Assembly (NCBI GenBank): GCA_038501195.1
Contig: JBBPUQ010000011.1
Span: 868,001-932,000 of the forward strand
Reading direction: 5' to 3'
Length of the DNA: 64,000 nucleotides
DNA from: Nemania diffusa
Taxonomy: Eukaryota > Ascomycota > Sordariomycetes > Xylariales > Xylariaceae
The notes under the pieces are model-generated. The model saw only the letters and a list, made by a program, of their open reading frames with translations. It was not told where the DNA came from and searched no databases. This document shows, piece after piece, positions 34,698 to 44,311 of this stretch (positions within the stretch are counted from its first letter, which is position 1; each line of letters begins with the position of its first letter). A program made the translations under genes and the position numbers.

Positions 34698-35039
34698 TTT
34701 CAACCCAATTCACTTGGATAATAAAAAACTGTAACACGTGAGCAACTTCGAATTTGTCGATCATGTAATTGTAATTACCATGAGTTATAGGAGAACTCCA
34801 AGGAATGAATACCTTCTCAGTTCCACCACACTCACTACCTACTGTGTGCCAGGGATATCGATTTCCACTTAGGGGCTGTGTCTGCGATACTCGGCTGATT
34901 TAGTCGTATCTTTCTATTCGCTGATGTCGTAGTCGAAGTTTCTGCAGTCTTTGTGCGATCCTTGTTTTCCATCTCTCTCCCAAACTGCCTTTTTTAGTAC
35001 GGCAGCACGGTCCGACTGCTCTTCCATTCCTGACTGTTC

Positions 35040-35578
35040 CTAAAGAGCAGGATTGGTCGCGCGTGAAAGCATTGATAGATCAGAAACGCCTCCCCGTTTA
35101 TGTATATACTCATGCGGTGGTCGTTTACTCTTGGAGAAGTCTACCATCGGAGCGGCAGATCTATCAGTAGTTGAAGATCGACTTGTCATACTTGTAGACG
35201 ATCCCGTACGCTTATCAAACTCAAGTGATGCAGACCCAAGCTGGTGTTTATCAACTCTTTGAGGAGTAGGCCTACTATGATTTATAGTATAGCTCGTGTC
35301 ATCCTCGCGGCTTCGTATTTCGTGACGATCTTCATACTTGTCATTATATCCATTCGTCTCACGAGTCTGAAGTCGAGCACCAGAACGTGGTAGGCGGATT
35401 TTCAGGTCTGTTGTAAGCTCGATAGGATCTCCATTGAGTTGGATGTCATCGTATCCCGAAGACCGGTCTCTGCTGCCAGCCACACCTACAGAGTATGCTC
35501 AGTTGAAGGTAGAGTATATAGATGGCGCACTTGCTTACCATTACACCACCTTTTCTGAGACTCAGTAAGTCTTGTCAT
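35040..35578 (-). CDS. Small orphan Ser/Arg/Asp-rich protein, two exons
   Basis: Reading the minus strand, an ATG at 35578 opens a 40-nt exon (35539-35578). Then come a 53-nt GT-AG intron (GTAAGC...CTGTAG) and a 446-nt exon (35040-35485). Together they give 161 residues. The main frame has no ATG of its own at its start, which supports the spliced model. The product is hydrophilic, rich in Ser, Arg, Asp and Thr, with no signal peptide, membrane span or known domain; it is probably disordered. I do not recognise it and assign no function. It lies about 410 bp beyond the HET gene in convergent orientation. The alternative is that this is a chance open frame. Confidence 0.5.
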
Positions 35579-37245
35579 CGTGCCGCATGGATGATCAGAC
35601 GGGACGTTCTGCTAATGTCGAGGTTCGCAGGGATGATGCAGTCCTGCTGAAGGAGAAGTATCACAGGAGGATTGCGACACTTTAGTAGTGAGAGCCCGTT
35701 TTGTTAGAATGGGCTTTTTGATATTGATATGCTTCAAACTTGTGATTTGGATGGGAAAATGGCCGTGAACAAATTAGGGAGAGGGTTCCGAATACCACAG
35801 TAGACTGGATGGCACTTCCACCAAAGAATATCAAGGTTCACGTAGGAGCTTAGGTATTCGCGTGTGTCGTAAACTTATCCAAGGGCAGAGATGCATCAAT
35901 GGTATCAGTCGAATCATGACGGTCCAGATGAAAGTAAGATGACCTATTGAAATACGACGTCATGGAATTCGTAATGGCAAGAACGCTCCCGTCTTCTAAC
36001 TACTGTTCACTTATCAATTTCTACTATTAGCAAGAACTTGAAGCTTCCGCTTGGAAGGCACGCCAATATTCAACGCGCAACGACGTAAGTACCTGTTACC
36101 AGGTACCTACATGTAGGTAGGCAGGTACACGATTGCACGTCTACTGTACCTAGGTAGCTTCCAAAATGATATATGAAGGTTTATTTGAATAAGCGAGCAT
36201 AAGATATCTCGAGCGTTTATTCATTACGGGGGCTTAATTGATATAGGAGGCAACAAAGAGAGGTTTCACTACATCGCGTTATAATACCTACCAGCAATAG
36301 TATCATACCAAAATAAATATTGGTTAGGAATTGTCAGATATAGCATTGTGCTTTTGTGTTTCTGCTATAAATTCCTCTTATGCTATAGAGTAACTCCCTA
36401 CTTACAACAGCATACTAAGCAGGTACCGCAATCCGAATACCATTCAATGTTGATCTATGCGTACTGCGCAATAATTGGAAAGGTCACGTCTGGCTATAGC
36501 TATTATAAACCTACTCGCATGCCCAATGATACGGTTAAGTTGCACTAATCCTACGGCGTAAGAAAAGGAGAAATCTTTCCGCTAGAGGAATCAAAATACT
36601 TGAGTCTCCTGCGTGGGCCTCGTTACTTTTTCACACCACGCTACCTGTAGATAGAGGAACAACATCTCTCAGTTACTCTCTTTTATTCTTTCAATCAAAA
36701 GAACCTTGGTTGTGTTCATTTTCCAGATTAATAAGAAATAGTGCTAAGCTACACATTAATAACGAAGCTACTTCTACGGTTATTGCACTGTTTTTAATAC
36801 GACCGCTACGCCAAATGCCCCCGCCGCGACCGGTTCTGCGACAACACCTTCCTGCCCTTACTCTCTCCATACTCATAAAGGGGGGGGTTTTCTCGGCGCT
36901 CATGCGAATCCATCTAAGCACGTTCTATCTATACGAGAAAGTCAAAGTTAGCAGAATCTAAGAGAATATGATATAAAGCCGCGACGATTAGCGTGGCTTT
37001 GATGAGGTCGACGGGAACAGATTTCGTCTTCGATGAGGCGGGTCGAAAGAATTTTCGAACCCCAAGAGGACTTATACCTCAACAGCCAAGAAATAAGGGG
37101 AGAAAAGGAGAGCAACCAGGGCGATAGAAGAAAAAGGAAGAAAAAAAAACAGTTCGCAAACTGCCCTTCTGTCAGCTACTACATCTGCCTCCCAATCTGA
37201 GATTAGGATGTCCCCTAGGTTGACCTAGGAGGAAGCAACGCACCC
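35579..37245. other. Intergenic, no gene seen
   Basis: No supported gene. It holds TACCTAGGTA-type palindromic motifs near 36095-36160, a purine-rich tract at about 37090-37150, and a 7-bp perfect hairpin CCTAGGT-TG-ACCTAGG at 37214-37229 just beyond the tRNA-like sequence. Confidence 0.45.
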
Positions 37246-37332
37246 CCCTTTGGGAGGGATTCGAACCCCCGACCTTATCGGTAACAGCCGAGCAGCTGTG
37301 CGATGAATCATAAACCCCTAGACCACCGAGGG
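37246..37332 (-). tRNA. tRNA-like sequence, probably a decayed tRNA or tRNA-derived repeat
   Basis: On the minus strand a good T-arm (GGGGG-TTCGAAT-CCCTC) and a D-arm with the A-box-like TGGTCTAGGGG sit at tRNA spacing. The acceptor strands CCCTCGG and CCAAAGG pair except for two C:A mismatches that G-to-A mutation would explain. The anticodon region is abnormal: ATCG/CGAT flank a 20-nt loop that itself contains the hairpin ACAGC-TGCTCG-GCTGT, so no clear anticodon can be read. No T-run terminator follows. A 23-nt core of it recurs, inverted, at 38337-38359. It is best read as a pseudo-tRNA or SINE-like head; a functional intron-bearing tRNA is less likely. Confidence 0.4.
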
Positions 37333-38283
37333 CCGTTTAACTTCTGGCAGGGGGGCCTGCAATCTTAATGCTTATTGCCTAGGTTTCAGGGTCGGTAGTA
37401 GCGAGGTATAGCCGGACGGGTTTTGAGTCGTGGGGGAGGCAGTCGTGGTGGCCGCTTCCCAATACTCCTGAAGTAGGGGGAAGACGAAGGACGGGAAGGA
37501 GGGACGGGGGAGAAAGGGGGTCCATTAGTTAGCCGAGGAGGTGCTACGACCTGCCACGGTCCGTCAACGTGGGCTAGGCCTAGAATCTAAGTAGAGTCAA
37601 TCTACCGTGACTTTCTGTTGTAATAGAGGGCGATACTCCCCTTTAAGCGTTGCTATTGTAGTCTGTGACACCCGGGCTGTTGAGACAGCGAGCCTCTAAG
37701 AGAGTAGTGAGTAGCATGCTAAGTCTAGATATAGCAAGCACCCAAAAATGTAACGATTGGTAGCTCTATCTAGAAAATCATAACTGCAATCGTACAGCAA
37801 CGAGCCGCGCCAAGCAAAGCTTTGCCGTTGTTGGGTCTTTGGACAGAGCCATGGTGGCTAGGGCGCGATGAGACCTCGCAACGGGTGAAGTATTTCGCGC
37901 GTCAGGAAGAAAGCCGTGATCGATTGCGTAGTCGTGATGGATTCCCGGGCTGCATTATGTCCAAAAGGGTTGCATCAAAGGCCAAGTGACCCTCTCCCAG
38001 GACGAGCACCACAAGGGACGATCGGCAACACCAAGATATATAGAACCGTTATATCTAAGGAGTGACGACACGGGATCGAAAGCGGACTAATAATAGGTAG
38101 TTTGCTGGGAGGGCTCAGTAACTAAGGCTGGCGCCAGCAACAATGAGCAGCCTCAAGGTATCAAACATAGGTAATTACTTGAGATTTATTTTGAGCAAGG
38201 AAAAATAAAAGACGAGACTGGAAATCGAACTTGAGACGCCACTGTGGAAAGCGTAAAGAGAGGGACACCGAAAAGAAAAACCC
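37333..38283. other. Intergenic with G/A-rich tract
   Basis: No gene supported. Around 37470-37522 there is a run of G-rich, purine-dominated sequence on the plus strand with several GGG and GGGGG tracts. A degenerate tRNA B-box-like AGTTCGATTTC lies on the minus strand near 38222-38232. Confidence 0.45.
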
Positions 38284-38386
38284 AAAAAGCAATGGCCCTC
38301 GGATGTAAGTGTATTACCACTTGACCATCTAAGGGATGATTCATCGCACAGCTGCTCGACAATGACCATCGGGCTACCTAGGTATA
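38284..38386. repeat. tRNA-related direct repeat, copy A
   Basis: About 103 bp, repeated 152 bp downstream (38436-38538) with scattered, mainly transition, differences. The shared core forms a hairpin around AAGTG-TATTAC-CACTT. Its minus strand contains an A-box-like TGGTCAAGTGG. Positions 38337-38359 repeat, inverted, the core of the tRNA-like sequence at 37246-37332. It is probably a tRNA-derived short element. Confidence 0.65.
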
Positions 38387-38435
38387 TATTTCTATACTTG
38401 GACACGTGGAAAGTTAAAACAAGGATGGAGAAGAA

Positions 38436-38538
38436 AAAAAGCAACGACCTTCGGATGTAAGTGTATTACCACTTGACCATCTAAGGGATGATTCATCGCG
38501 CAGTTTACCGACAGTGACCGTCGGGCTACCTAGGTATA
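38436..38538. repeat. tRNA-related direct repeat, copy B
   Basis: Second copy of the 103-bp unit at 38284-38386, same orientation, preceded by a run of A residues. The block from GGATGTAAG to GATTCATCGC is unchanged; the right part differs mostly by transitions. Both copies end in GGGCTACCTAGGTAT. Confidence 0.65.
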
Positions 38539-39508
38539 AATCTATTACAAAATTATACTTTGAACCATATTGACTTCAGTACCTAATTACGCTAATGGTT
38601 TTATTGGAGACGAACCCCATTGGAGTTCACAGGTGATGCAGAGTATTATAATGGTGGCTATTACCACATTTTTTTGTCTCTTCATATCTTTCTTTAGCAC
38701 ATGTGGCGGTGCGCCCCCGGACACACGGCGCGGTCCGCCGTAGTAGTCCGGGTCCCGGAAGGTACCTATGCAAGCCGAAGAAGAGTAACCGAGGAAATCT
38801 CGCCCTCTTTTTCCTAAGTCTCGGTCAGCTTCTTTCATACTATGCGACATTAACATATGTGTAGTATGGAGCATGGCGTAGCCGAGACTTGTTAGACTAC
38901 CACTTTAACTATGCTACTACCAACTACTGCCCTTTTCCGCCAAATCCTACTTTATTATGCTAGAACCCTTTGCCAACGCCTCTGCACCTTTGCTCTGCAG
39001 GGTAAAATCCTCCGGGTAGAGGTATATTGAAGGTTTCAGGCGCTTTCATATACTTCGGGCGAGCTAAGCTTTACGGAAATCGTAATCGTGGAAAACGCGT
39101 GTATCTTGCGTATAATGCTGATTACGAGACAACTTTACTGCTTTCGTTTTTTTATCCACTCGCGCGATTTGTGAGTCTACGTAGAGTGTATTGATGAATC
39201 AAATAAAACAAAATAAAAGAAACTTTTTAAAAACTTAAAAAATCGGTTGCGTGAGGATACCTTATGTACTGGGTTGACTGGGGCCTTCTAACTTTACTCC
39301 CCTTACCCATCCGCAATGGCAGCAGTAATAGTGGAGCCGGAGAAACCAAAGATCCCGCCCCAGCTCAATCGGATTGGCCACCAAGGTATAGGTATGGAGT
39401 ATTATGAACGCTGCACTGTACAGTGCTGTAAGTAGGTACACAGGCCGCCGCCGATAGACGTCGAAATTCCCCATCCTTACCACTACCTAAACACCAACAG
39501 ACCTCGCC
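38539..39508. other. Intergenic, upstream of SRP54
   Basis: No supported gene. A 95-codon minus-strand frame at 38587-38874 with one hydrophobic stretch is considered fortuitous. The right 200 bases are the SRP54 promoter and leader; no TATA box is obvious, as expected for a housekeeping gene. Confidence 0.45.
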
Positions 39509-39937
39509 ATGGTTCTTCAAGATCTTGGGCGGCGCATTAGCGGCGCCTTACACGATGCTACCAGGGCCCCCAATCTAGACGAGAAGGTACGCCGCCAAAC
39601 CACCAACCATGCAGAAGCGCAGTGCAGATGCACAGATGCGCAGATGCGTTTGTAGCACGCCCCGCAGTCCGCTAACGTAGCACACGATGTCATATAGGCC
39701 TTCAAAGCCATGCTCAACGAGATCTCGGGCGCCCTCCTCGAAGCCGACGTCAACGTGAAGCTCGTCAGCCGCCTCAAGAACTCGATCAGCAACGCCGTCA
39801 ACTTCAAGGACCTGCCGCCGGCCGTGAACAAGAAGCGCCTCGTCCAGAAGGCCGTCTTCGACGAGCTCGTCCGCCTCGTCGACCCCCACGCCGAGCCCTT
39901 CAAGCCCAAGAAGGGCAAGGCCAACGTCATCATGTTC

Positions 39938-39968
<31 letters not shown>

Positions 39969-41191
39969 CGTGCACCAAGCTCGCCCGCCACTACCAGGCG
40001 CGCGGCTTCCGCGCCTGCCTCGTCTGCGCCGACACCTTCCGCGCCGGCGCCTTCGACCAGCTGAAGCAGAACGCCACAAAGGCCAAGATCCCCTACTACG
40101 GCTCCCTCACCGAGACCGATCCCGCCAAGGTCGCCCGGGAAGGCGTGGACAAGTTCAAGAAGGAGCGCTTCGAGGTCATCATTGTCGACACGTCTGGCAG
40201 GCATAGGCAGGAGTCTGCGCTGTTCCAGGAGATGATGGATATTCAGGAGGCGGTCAAGCCGGACGAGACGATCATGGTCCTCGATGCGTCGATAGGCCAG
40301 CAGGCGGAGGCGCAGGCGAAGGCGTTCAAAGAGGCGGCGGATTTCGGCGCCATCATCATCACGAAGACAGACGGCCACGCGAGCGGCGGCGGCGCCATAT
40401 CCGCCGTGGCAGCCACGCACACCCCGATCGTGTTCATCGGCACCGGCGAGCACATGCTCGACCTCGAGCGCTTCGCGCCCCAGCAATTCGTCAACAAGCT
40501 CCTCGGCATGGGCGACATGGCCGGGCTCGTCGAGCACGTGCAGTCGCTCAAGCTCGACCAGAAGGAGACCATCAAGCACATCACCGAAGGGATCTTCACC
40601 GTGCGCGACCTGCGCGACCAGCTCAGCAACATCATGAAGATGGGGCCCCTCTCCAAGATGGCGGGCATGATCCCCGGCATGTCCAACCTCGCCGGCATGG
40701 CCGGCATGGACGACGACGAGTCGAGCGCGCGCCTCAAGCGCATGATCTACATCTGCGACAGCATGACGGAGAAGGAGCTCGACTCCGACGGCAAGATGTT
40801 CGTCGAGCAGCCCACGCGCATGACGCGCATCGCCTGCGGCAGCGGCGTCTCCGTCCGCGAGGTCGAGGACCTGCTCTCCCAGCAGCGCATGATGGCCGGC
40901 ATGGCCAAGCGCATGGGCGGCTCCATGAAGAACATGCAGCGCGCCCAGCAGGCCATGGGCGGCGCCAACAAGGCCCAGCAGATGGCCGCCATGCAGAAGC
41001 GCCTGCAGAGCATGGGCGGCGCCGCTGGCGGCGCTGGTGGCGGCATGCCTGACATGGCGAGCCTCGCGCGCATGTTCGGTGGCGGAGGCGGGGGCATGCC
41101 GGGCGGCATGGACATGCAGAAGATGATGGAGAGTATGGGCATGGGCGGCATGATGGGTGGCGGCGGCGGCGGCGGGCGCGGGAGGAGGTGA
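39509..41191 (+). CDS. SRP54: Signal recognition particle 54-kDa GTPase subunit
   Basis: Two exons (39509-39586 and 39698-41191, phase 0) give 523 residues. Exon 1 supplies the conserved start [19 protein letters not shown] of the helical N domain. The SRP GTPase domain has G1 GLQGAGKT at 108-115, the DTFRAGAF insertion-box region, G3 DTSGRH, and G4 TKTDG. The Met-rich M domain (about 330-480), which binds signal sequences and SRP RNA, is recognisable by many methionines and by [15 protein letters not shown]. The tail is Gly/Met-rich. It works in the cytosol, binding signal peptides on the ribosome and docking with the SRP receptor at the ER. Extreme GC3 bias marks a highly expressed gene. 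It is convergent with the hexapeptide-repeat gene, with 483 bp between stops. Confidence 0.97.
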
Positions 41192-41674
41192 AATTGATAT
41201 TAAGTTTAAAAAGAAAAGAAAAAAAGAAAGGAAAATTAAATTGCACTTGGTGCTGGCTCTGCAGATTATTTACACCTTGCTGGGGCTACGGATTAACACA
41301 ACAACAACATGACACGGCATGGCATTGGCGTTTGGCGGCGTGAGTGTGTACGCTTGTATGTATGTATGTAGAGATTTCGACGGGTGCTTATCACATGCAT
41401 TTGACAATATGATTATGAAAACAGTTTCAACGCTGATGAGGTATCTATTTATCCTATATTGGTCTTCTCTTCGTTCCCTAGCTACTGTGTCATCCATTCC
41501 CTTGCCGTTCCGGCTGCCCATCATACCCTGACGAAAACCAAATGCAATTCGCAACGCTAGTAAGAAAGAAAATTGAGGTCTAGTTATGTCCGCTCTAGAA
41601 ACATGCTGTGAATATAGTAGGAGAAATATACAGGCGAGAGTGGTGAGTGTTGGGTGAGAGGGAGGTCGACGAGA
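41192..41674. other. Shared 3' region between convergent genes
   Basis: Contains the 3' untranslated sequences of SRP54 and of the minus-strand repeat protein. A short GTAT microsatellite lies at about 41355-41370. No gene. Confidence 0.5.
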
Positions 41675-44311
41675 TCACGCGAGGCCGTAGTCTGCTGAGT
41701 AATCTGTCGTGTCGTAGGTGTAGGCGCTTTGGTCGACATATGCACTTTGGTCTACATACGCCGACTGGTCTATATATGCAGACTGGTCTACATACGCTGA
41801 CTGATCTACATACGCTGACTGATCTACATAGGCGCTTTGGTCGACGTATGCGGATTGATCAACGTATGCGCTTTGATCGATATATGCCGACTGGTCGACG
41901 TAGGCCGTCTGGTCGATGTACGCCGACTGATCCACGTATGCGCTCTGGTCTACATACGCGCTCTGGTCCACGTAGGCGGATTGGTCGATGTATGCGCTTT
42001 GGTCAACAGTTGCGCTCTGATCGATATACGCACTCTGATTAACCGTTGCGCTCTGGTCGATATATGCACTCTGGTCCACGTACGCACTCTGATCAACCGC
42101 AGTGTTCTGATTGACATATGCGCTCTGGTCTACATACGCGGATTGATCCACGGTAGTATTCTGGTTGACATACGAGCTCTGATCCACGTACGCGCTCTGA
42201 TCAACCGTCGTATTCTGGTTGACATACGCGCTCTGATCCACGTACGTAGACTGGTCCACAGCCGTGTTCTGGTTCACATACGCGCTCTGGTCGACGTACG
42301 TGCTCTGGTCTACATAGACATTCTGGTTCACGACCGTGTTCTGCTGCTCCGCGTACGCTCCCGCGGTCTCGGTGGTCGCGCCGCCGCTGGCGTACGTCTC
42401 CGTCGTGGCGGGCATGTCCCTAGACGACTCGGTGCCGGTGGCGGCCGCGCCGGAAGTATATGATGTTTGCTCTGCCGTCGCGCTGCTGTAGGCTGCCGCA
42501 TTTGTGTTGCTCGTCTCTGTCACGGTGATGGATTCCGTGGCGTAGATCTGGGTCGTGTCGGTGCCGCTAGTGGCAGTGGCGTATGCAGATGTGTCGACGG
42601 CGTGAGACGTGGAGTTTCCGTAAAGGCTGGTGTCGGCCATGGCAAAGCTCTGGTCTGTCGTTCCGGTACCGGTTGCATTGGATGCGCCCCCGCCATATCC
42701 TGACTGATCCGTGGTCATCGCGTTCATCGCATTCGCATCCATACCAGTGAGATCCCTGCTATTCCCGCCCTGTTGGGCATACGGATCCTGCCCGGCTGCT
42801 CCGTGCGCACCGGGCTCGTATGCGCCGGCACCTGCACCGGCCCCGTGGGCTCCTCCGTGGGCGCCCATGCCTTCGTTCTCGGGCCGCTCGGGTCTTTCGT
42901 AGCCGCCTCCTCCCATAGGTGCTCCTCCCATTGGACCAGGGGGTGGGCCCCCCATCATTGGCGGTGGAGGCCGACCCATGGGCATTGGTCCCGGGCCCAT
43001 CGGCATCGGCATCGGAGGTCCCATGCCCTGGGGCATTGGAGGCCGCATTACTAGACCTGGGAACGGTCCCGGCATTGGCTGGCCTTGGAATGGAGGTCTC
43101 GGGCCGAAGGCTTGGGCGGGCGGAGGCGCACCCATGGGCATCGGCTGGCCGGGTACTCCCATCTGAACTGGCCGTGGCGCCATTGGAGCAACAGCTTGCC
43201 CTTGTGCCGGATGCATCATGATTGGTTGTGGTGCGGGGTGTGCTGATGGATGTGTAACCGGATGTGTAGCTGGATGTGCAGCTGGATGTGCAGCTGGGTG
43301 TGCAGCCGAATGTGGCGCCGCGTGTGGAACTGCGTGTGCGGGCGAGTGCACTACTTGATGTGTTCCCGGGTGCCCCCCTTGGTGCGCTGGGTGGTGGGCC
43401 GCTGGATGTGCCACAGGATGACCTCCATGATGGGCTCCTGTATGAGCCCCTACCGGATGCGCTCCCACGGAATGTGCGCCTGCTGAATGTGCTGGTTGAT
43501 GTGCGACAGCATGTCCACCAGGATGTCCAGCATGGCCGTGTTGCTCGCCATGCGGCTTCTCACCAGCAGCAGCACCCAAACCTACCGCCCCAGCGATCGA
43601 CCCCATCTTCTGCTTCGTCCATTCTTCAATCTTGCCCTTGCCTTCATGCGCAAGTACTGCCGTCGTCAAGCCACCTACCAGACCTACCCCCATCCCGGCC
43701 ATCGGGCTTTTGGTCATTTTGCCGAAGAAGCCAGACTTCCTCTTCGACGCCTTTGCCGGGGCTGCATAGGACATGGGGACAGTTGGCGGAGGGGCAAACG
43801 TGGGCTTGCCATGGTTGGGATCTGCCGGGTTGTACGGCGGGATATGCGTTGGTTGTGGAACGGGCGAGCTAGTTGCGTGTGCCGCAGGTGAATATGTCGG
43901 GTGTGGCGACGGCGAGCTCACGGGCGTATGCGCGGGCGTGGCATAGGCGTTCTGTGATGCTGGTGGACTAGGAGAGTACCCAAATGCCTGGTTGTGAGAT
44001 CCGACTGATCCAGAGTGTTGTTGATGAGATACTGGCGTCGAGGCATGAGAGAGAGGCGGCGATGGTAAGCCATGAGCTCCATGATTGGAGACTTGCTGAG
44101 GGGTATGACCGTGAGCGGGCGAGGCCTGTGGGAATGTCGAGGATGAAGCTAACTGGCGAGGTTGTTGGTACGCTGCTGGTTGCTGGCCTATATTCAGATT
44201 CGAGAATGCTGCTGTGAGACCATCATTGCCCGGAGCTGAGGTCGTGGCTGTTTGTGAGTGAGGCTGGCTCATCACTGGCGGCATGTGCCCTTGTGTCGCT
44301 TGGGACGCCAT
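41675..44311 (-). CDS. Low-complexity protein with His/Pro/Met-rich middle and C-terminal hexapeptide repeats
   Basis: Single exon, 878 residues, not a family I can name. Order: a Ser/Pro/Gln-rich N terminus (1-190); a short globular-looking Gly-rich hydrophobic segment (about 193-250) with GMGVGLVGGLTTAVLAHEGKG; a His/Ala/Gly-rich repeat zone (about 255-345) of AHPxAH type; a Pro/Met/Gly zone (about 345-460); a Thr/Ser/Ala zone; and about 34 tandem hexapeptides VDQSAY (about 660-864) before a short Tyr/Asp tail. No signal peptide is seen. The hydrophobic Gly segment could insert in or associate with membrane. The hexapeptide matches the left-handed beta-helix consensus (V/I, then D, x, x, A, x). 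Function unknown: a scaffold, an amyloid-like or an ice/surface-binding role can only be guessed. It is convergent with SRP54. Confidence 0.8.
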   Translation of the reverse strand: MASQATQGHMPPVMSQPHSQTATTSAPGNDGLTAAFSNLNIGQQPAAYQQPRQLASSSTFPQASPAHGHTPQQVSNHGAHGLPSPPLSHASTPVSHQQHSGSVGSHNQAFGYSPSPPASQNAYATPAHTPVSSPSPHPTYSPAAHATSSPVPQPTHIPPYNPADPNHGKPTFAPPPTVPMSYAAPAKASKRKSGFFGKMTKSPMAGMGVGLVGGLTTAVLAHEGKGKIEEWTKQKMGSIAGAVGLGAAAGEKPHGEQHGHAGHPGGHAVAHQPAHSAGAHSVGAHPVGAHTGAHHGGHPVAHPAAHHPAHQGGHPGTHQVVHSPAHAVPHAAPHSAAHPAAHPAAHPATHPVTHPSAHPAPQPIMMHPAQGQAVAPMAPRPVQMGVPGQPMPMGAPPPAQAFGPRPPFQGQPMPGPFPGLVMRPPMPQGMGPPMPMPMGPGPMPMGRPPPPMMGGPPPGPMGGAPMGGGGYERPERPENEGMGAHGGAHGAGAGAGAYEPGAHGAAGQDPYAQQGGNSRDLTGMDANAMNAMTTDQSGYGGGASNATGTGTTDQSFAMADTSLYGNSTSHAVDTSAYATATSGTDTTQIYATESITVTETSNTNAAAYSSATAEQTSYTSGAAATGTESSRDMPATTETYASGGATTETAGAYAEQQNTVVNQNVYVDQSTYVDQSAYVNQNTAVDQSTYVDQSAYVNQNTTVDQSAYVDQSSYVNQNTTVDQSAYVDQSAYVNQNTAVDQSAYVDQSAYIDQSATVNQSAYIDQSATVDQSAYIDQSAYVDQSAYVDQSAYVDQSAYIDQTAYVDQSAYIDQSAYVDQSAYVDQSAYVDQSAYVDQSAYVDQSAYIDQSAYVDQSAYVDQSAYTYDTTDYSADYGLA
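41720..42331 (-). repeat. In-frame 18-bp minisatellite encoding VDQSAY hexapeptides
   Basis: About 34 tandem 18-bp units within the coding sequence, read on the minus strand. The units vary mostly at silent third positions while the peptide stays [VI]DQSAY, implying selection on the protein. The half nearer the N terminus alternates one NQN-type unit with two DQS-type units, a 54-bp (18-residue) higher-order period. Confidence 0.9.

Noticed and set aside
38587..38874. 95-codon minus-strand frame with one hydrophobic segment
   Set aside because: No splice support, no motif, and it begins within a repeat-rich intergenic stretch.
39575..40579. 334-codon minus-strand frame antisense to SRP54
   Set aside because: It is the complement of a GC3-biased SRP54 coding region, with low-complexity Leu/Glu/Ala/Gly content; an antisense shadow.
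41837..42463. 208-codon plus-strand repeat frame opposite the hexapeptide array
   Set aside because: The silent-site pattern of the units supports the minus-strand VDQSAY reading; the plus-strand peptide is its mirror.
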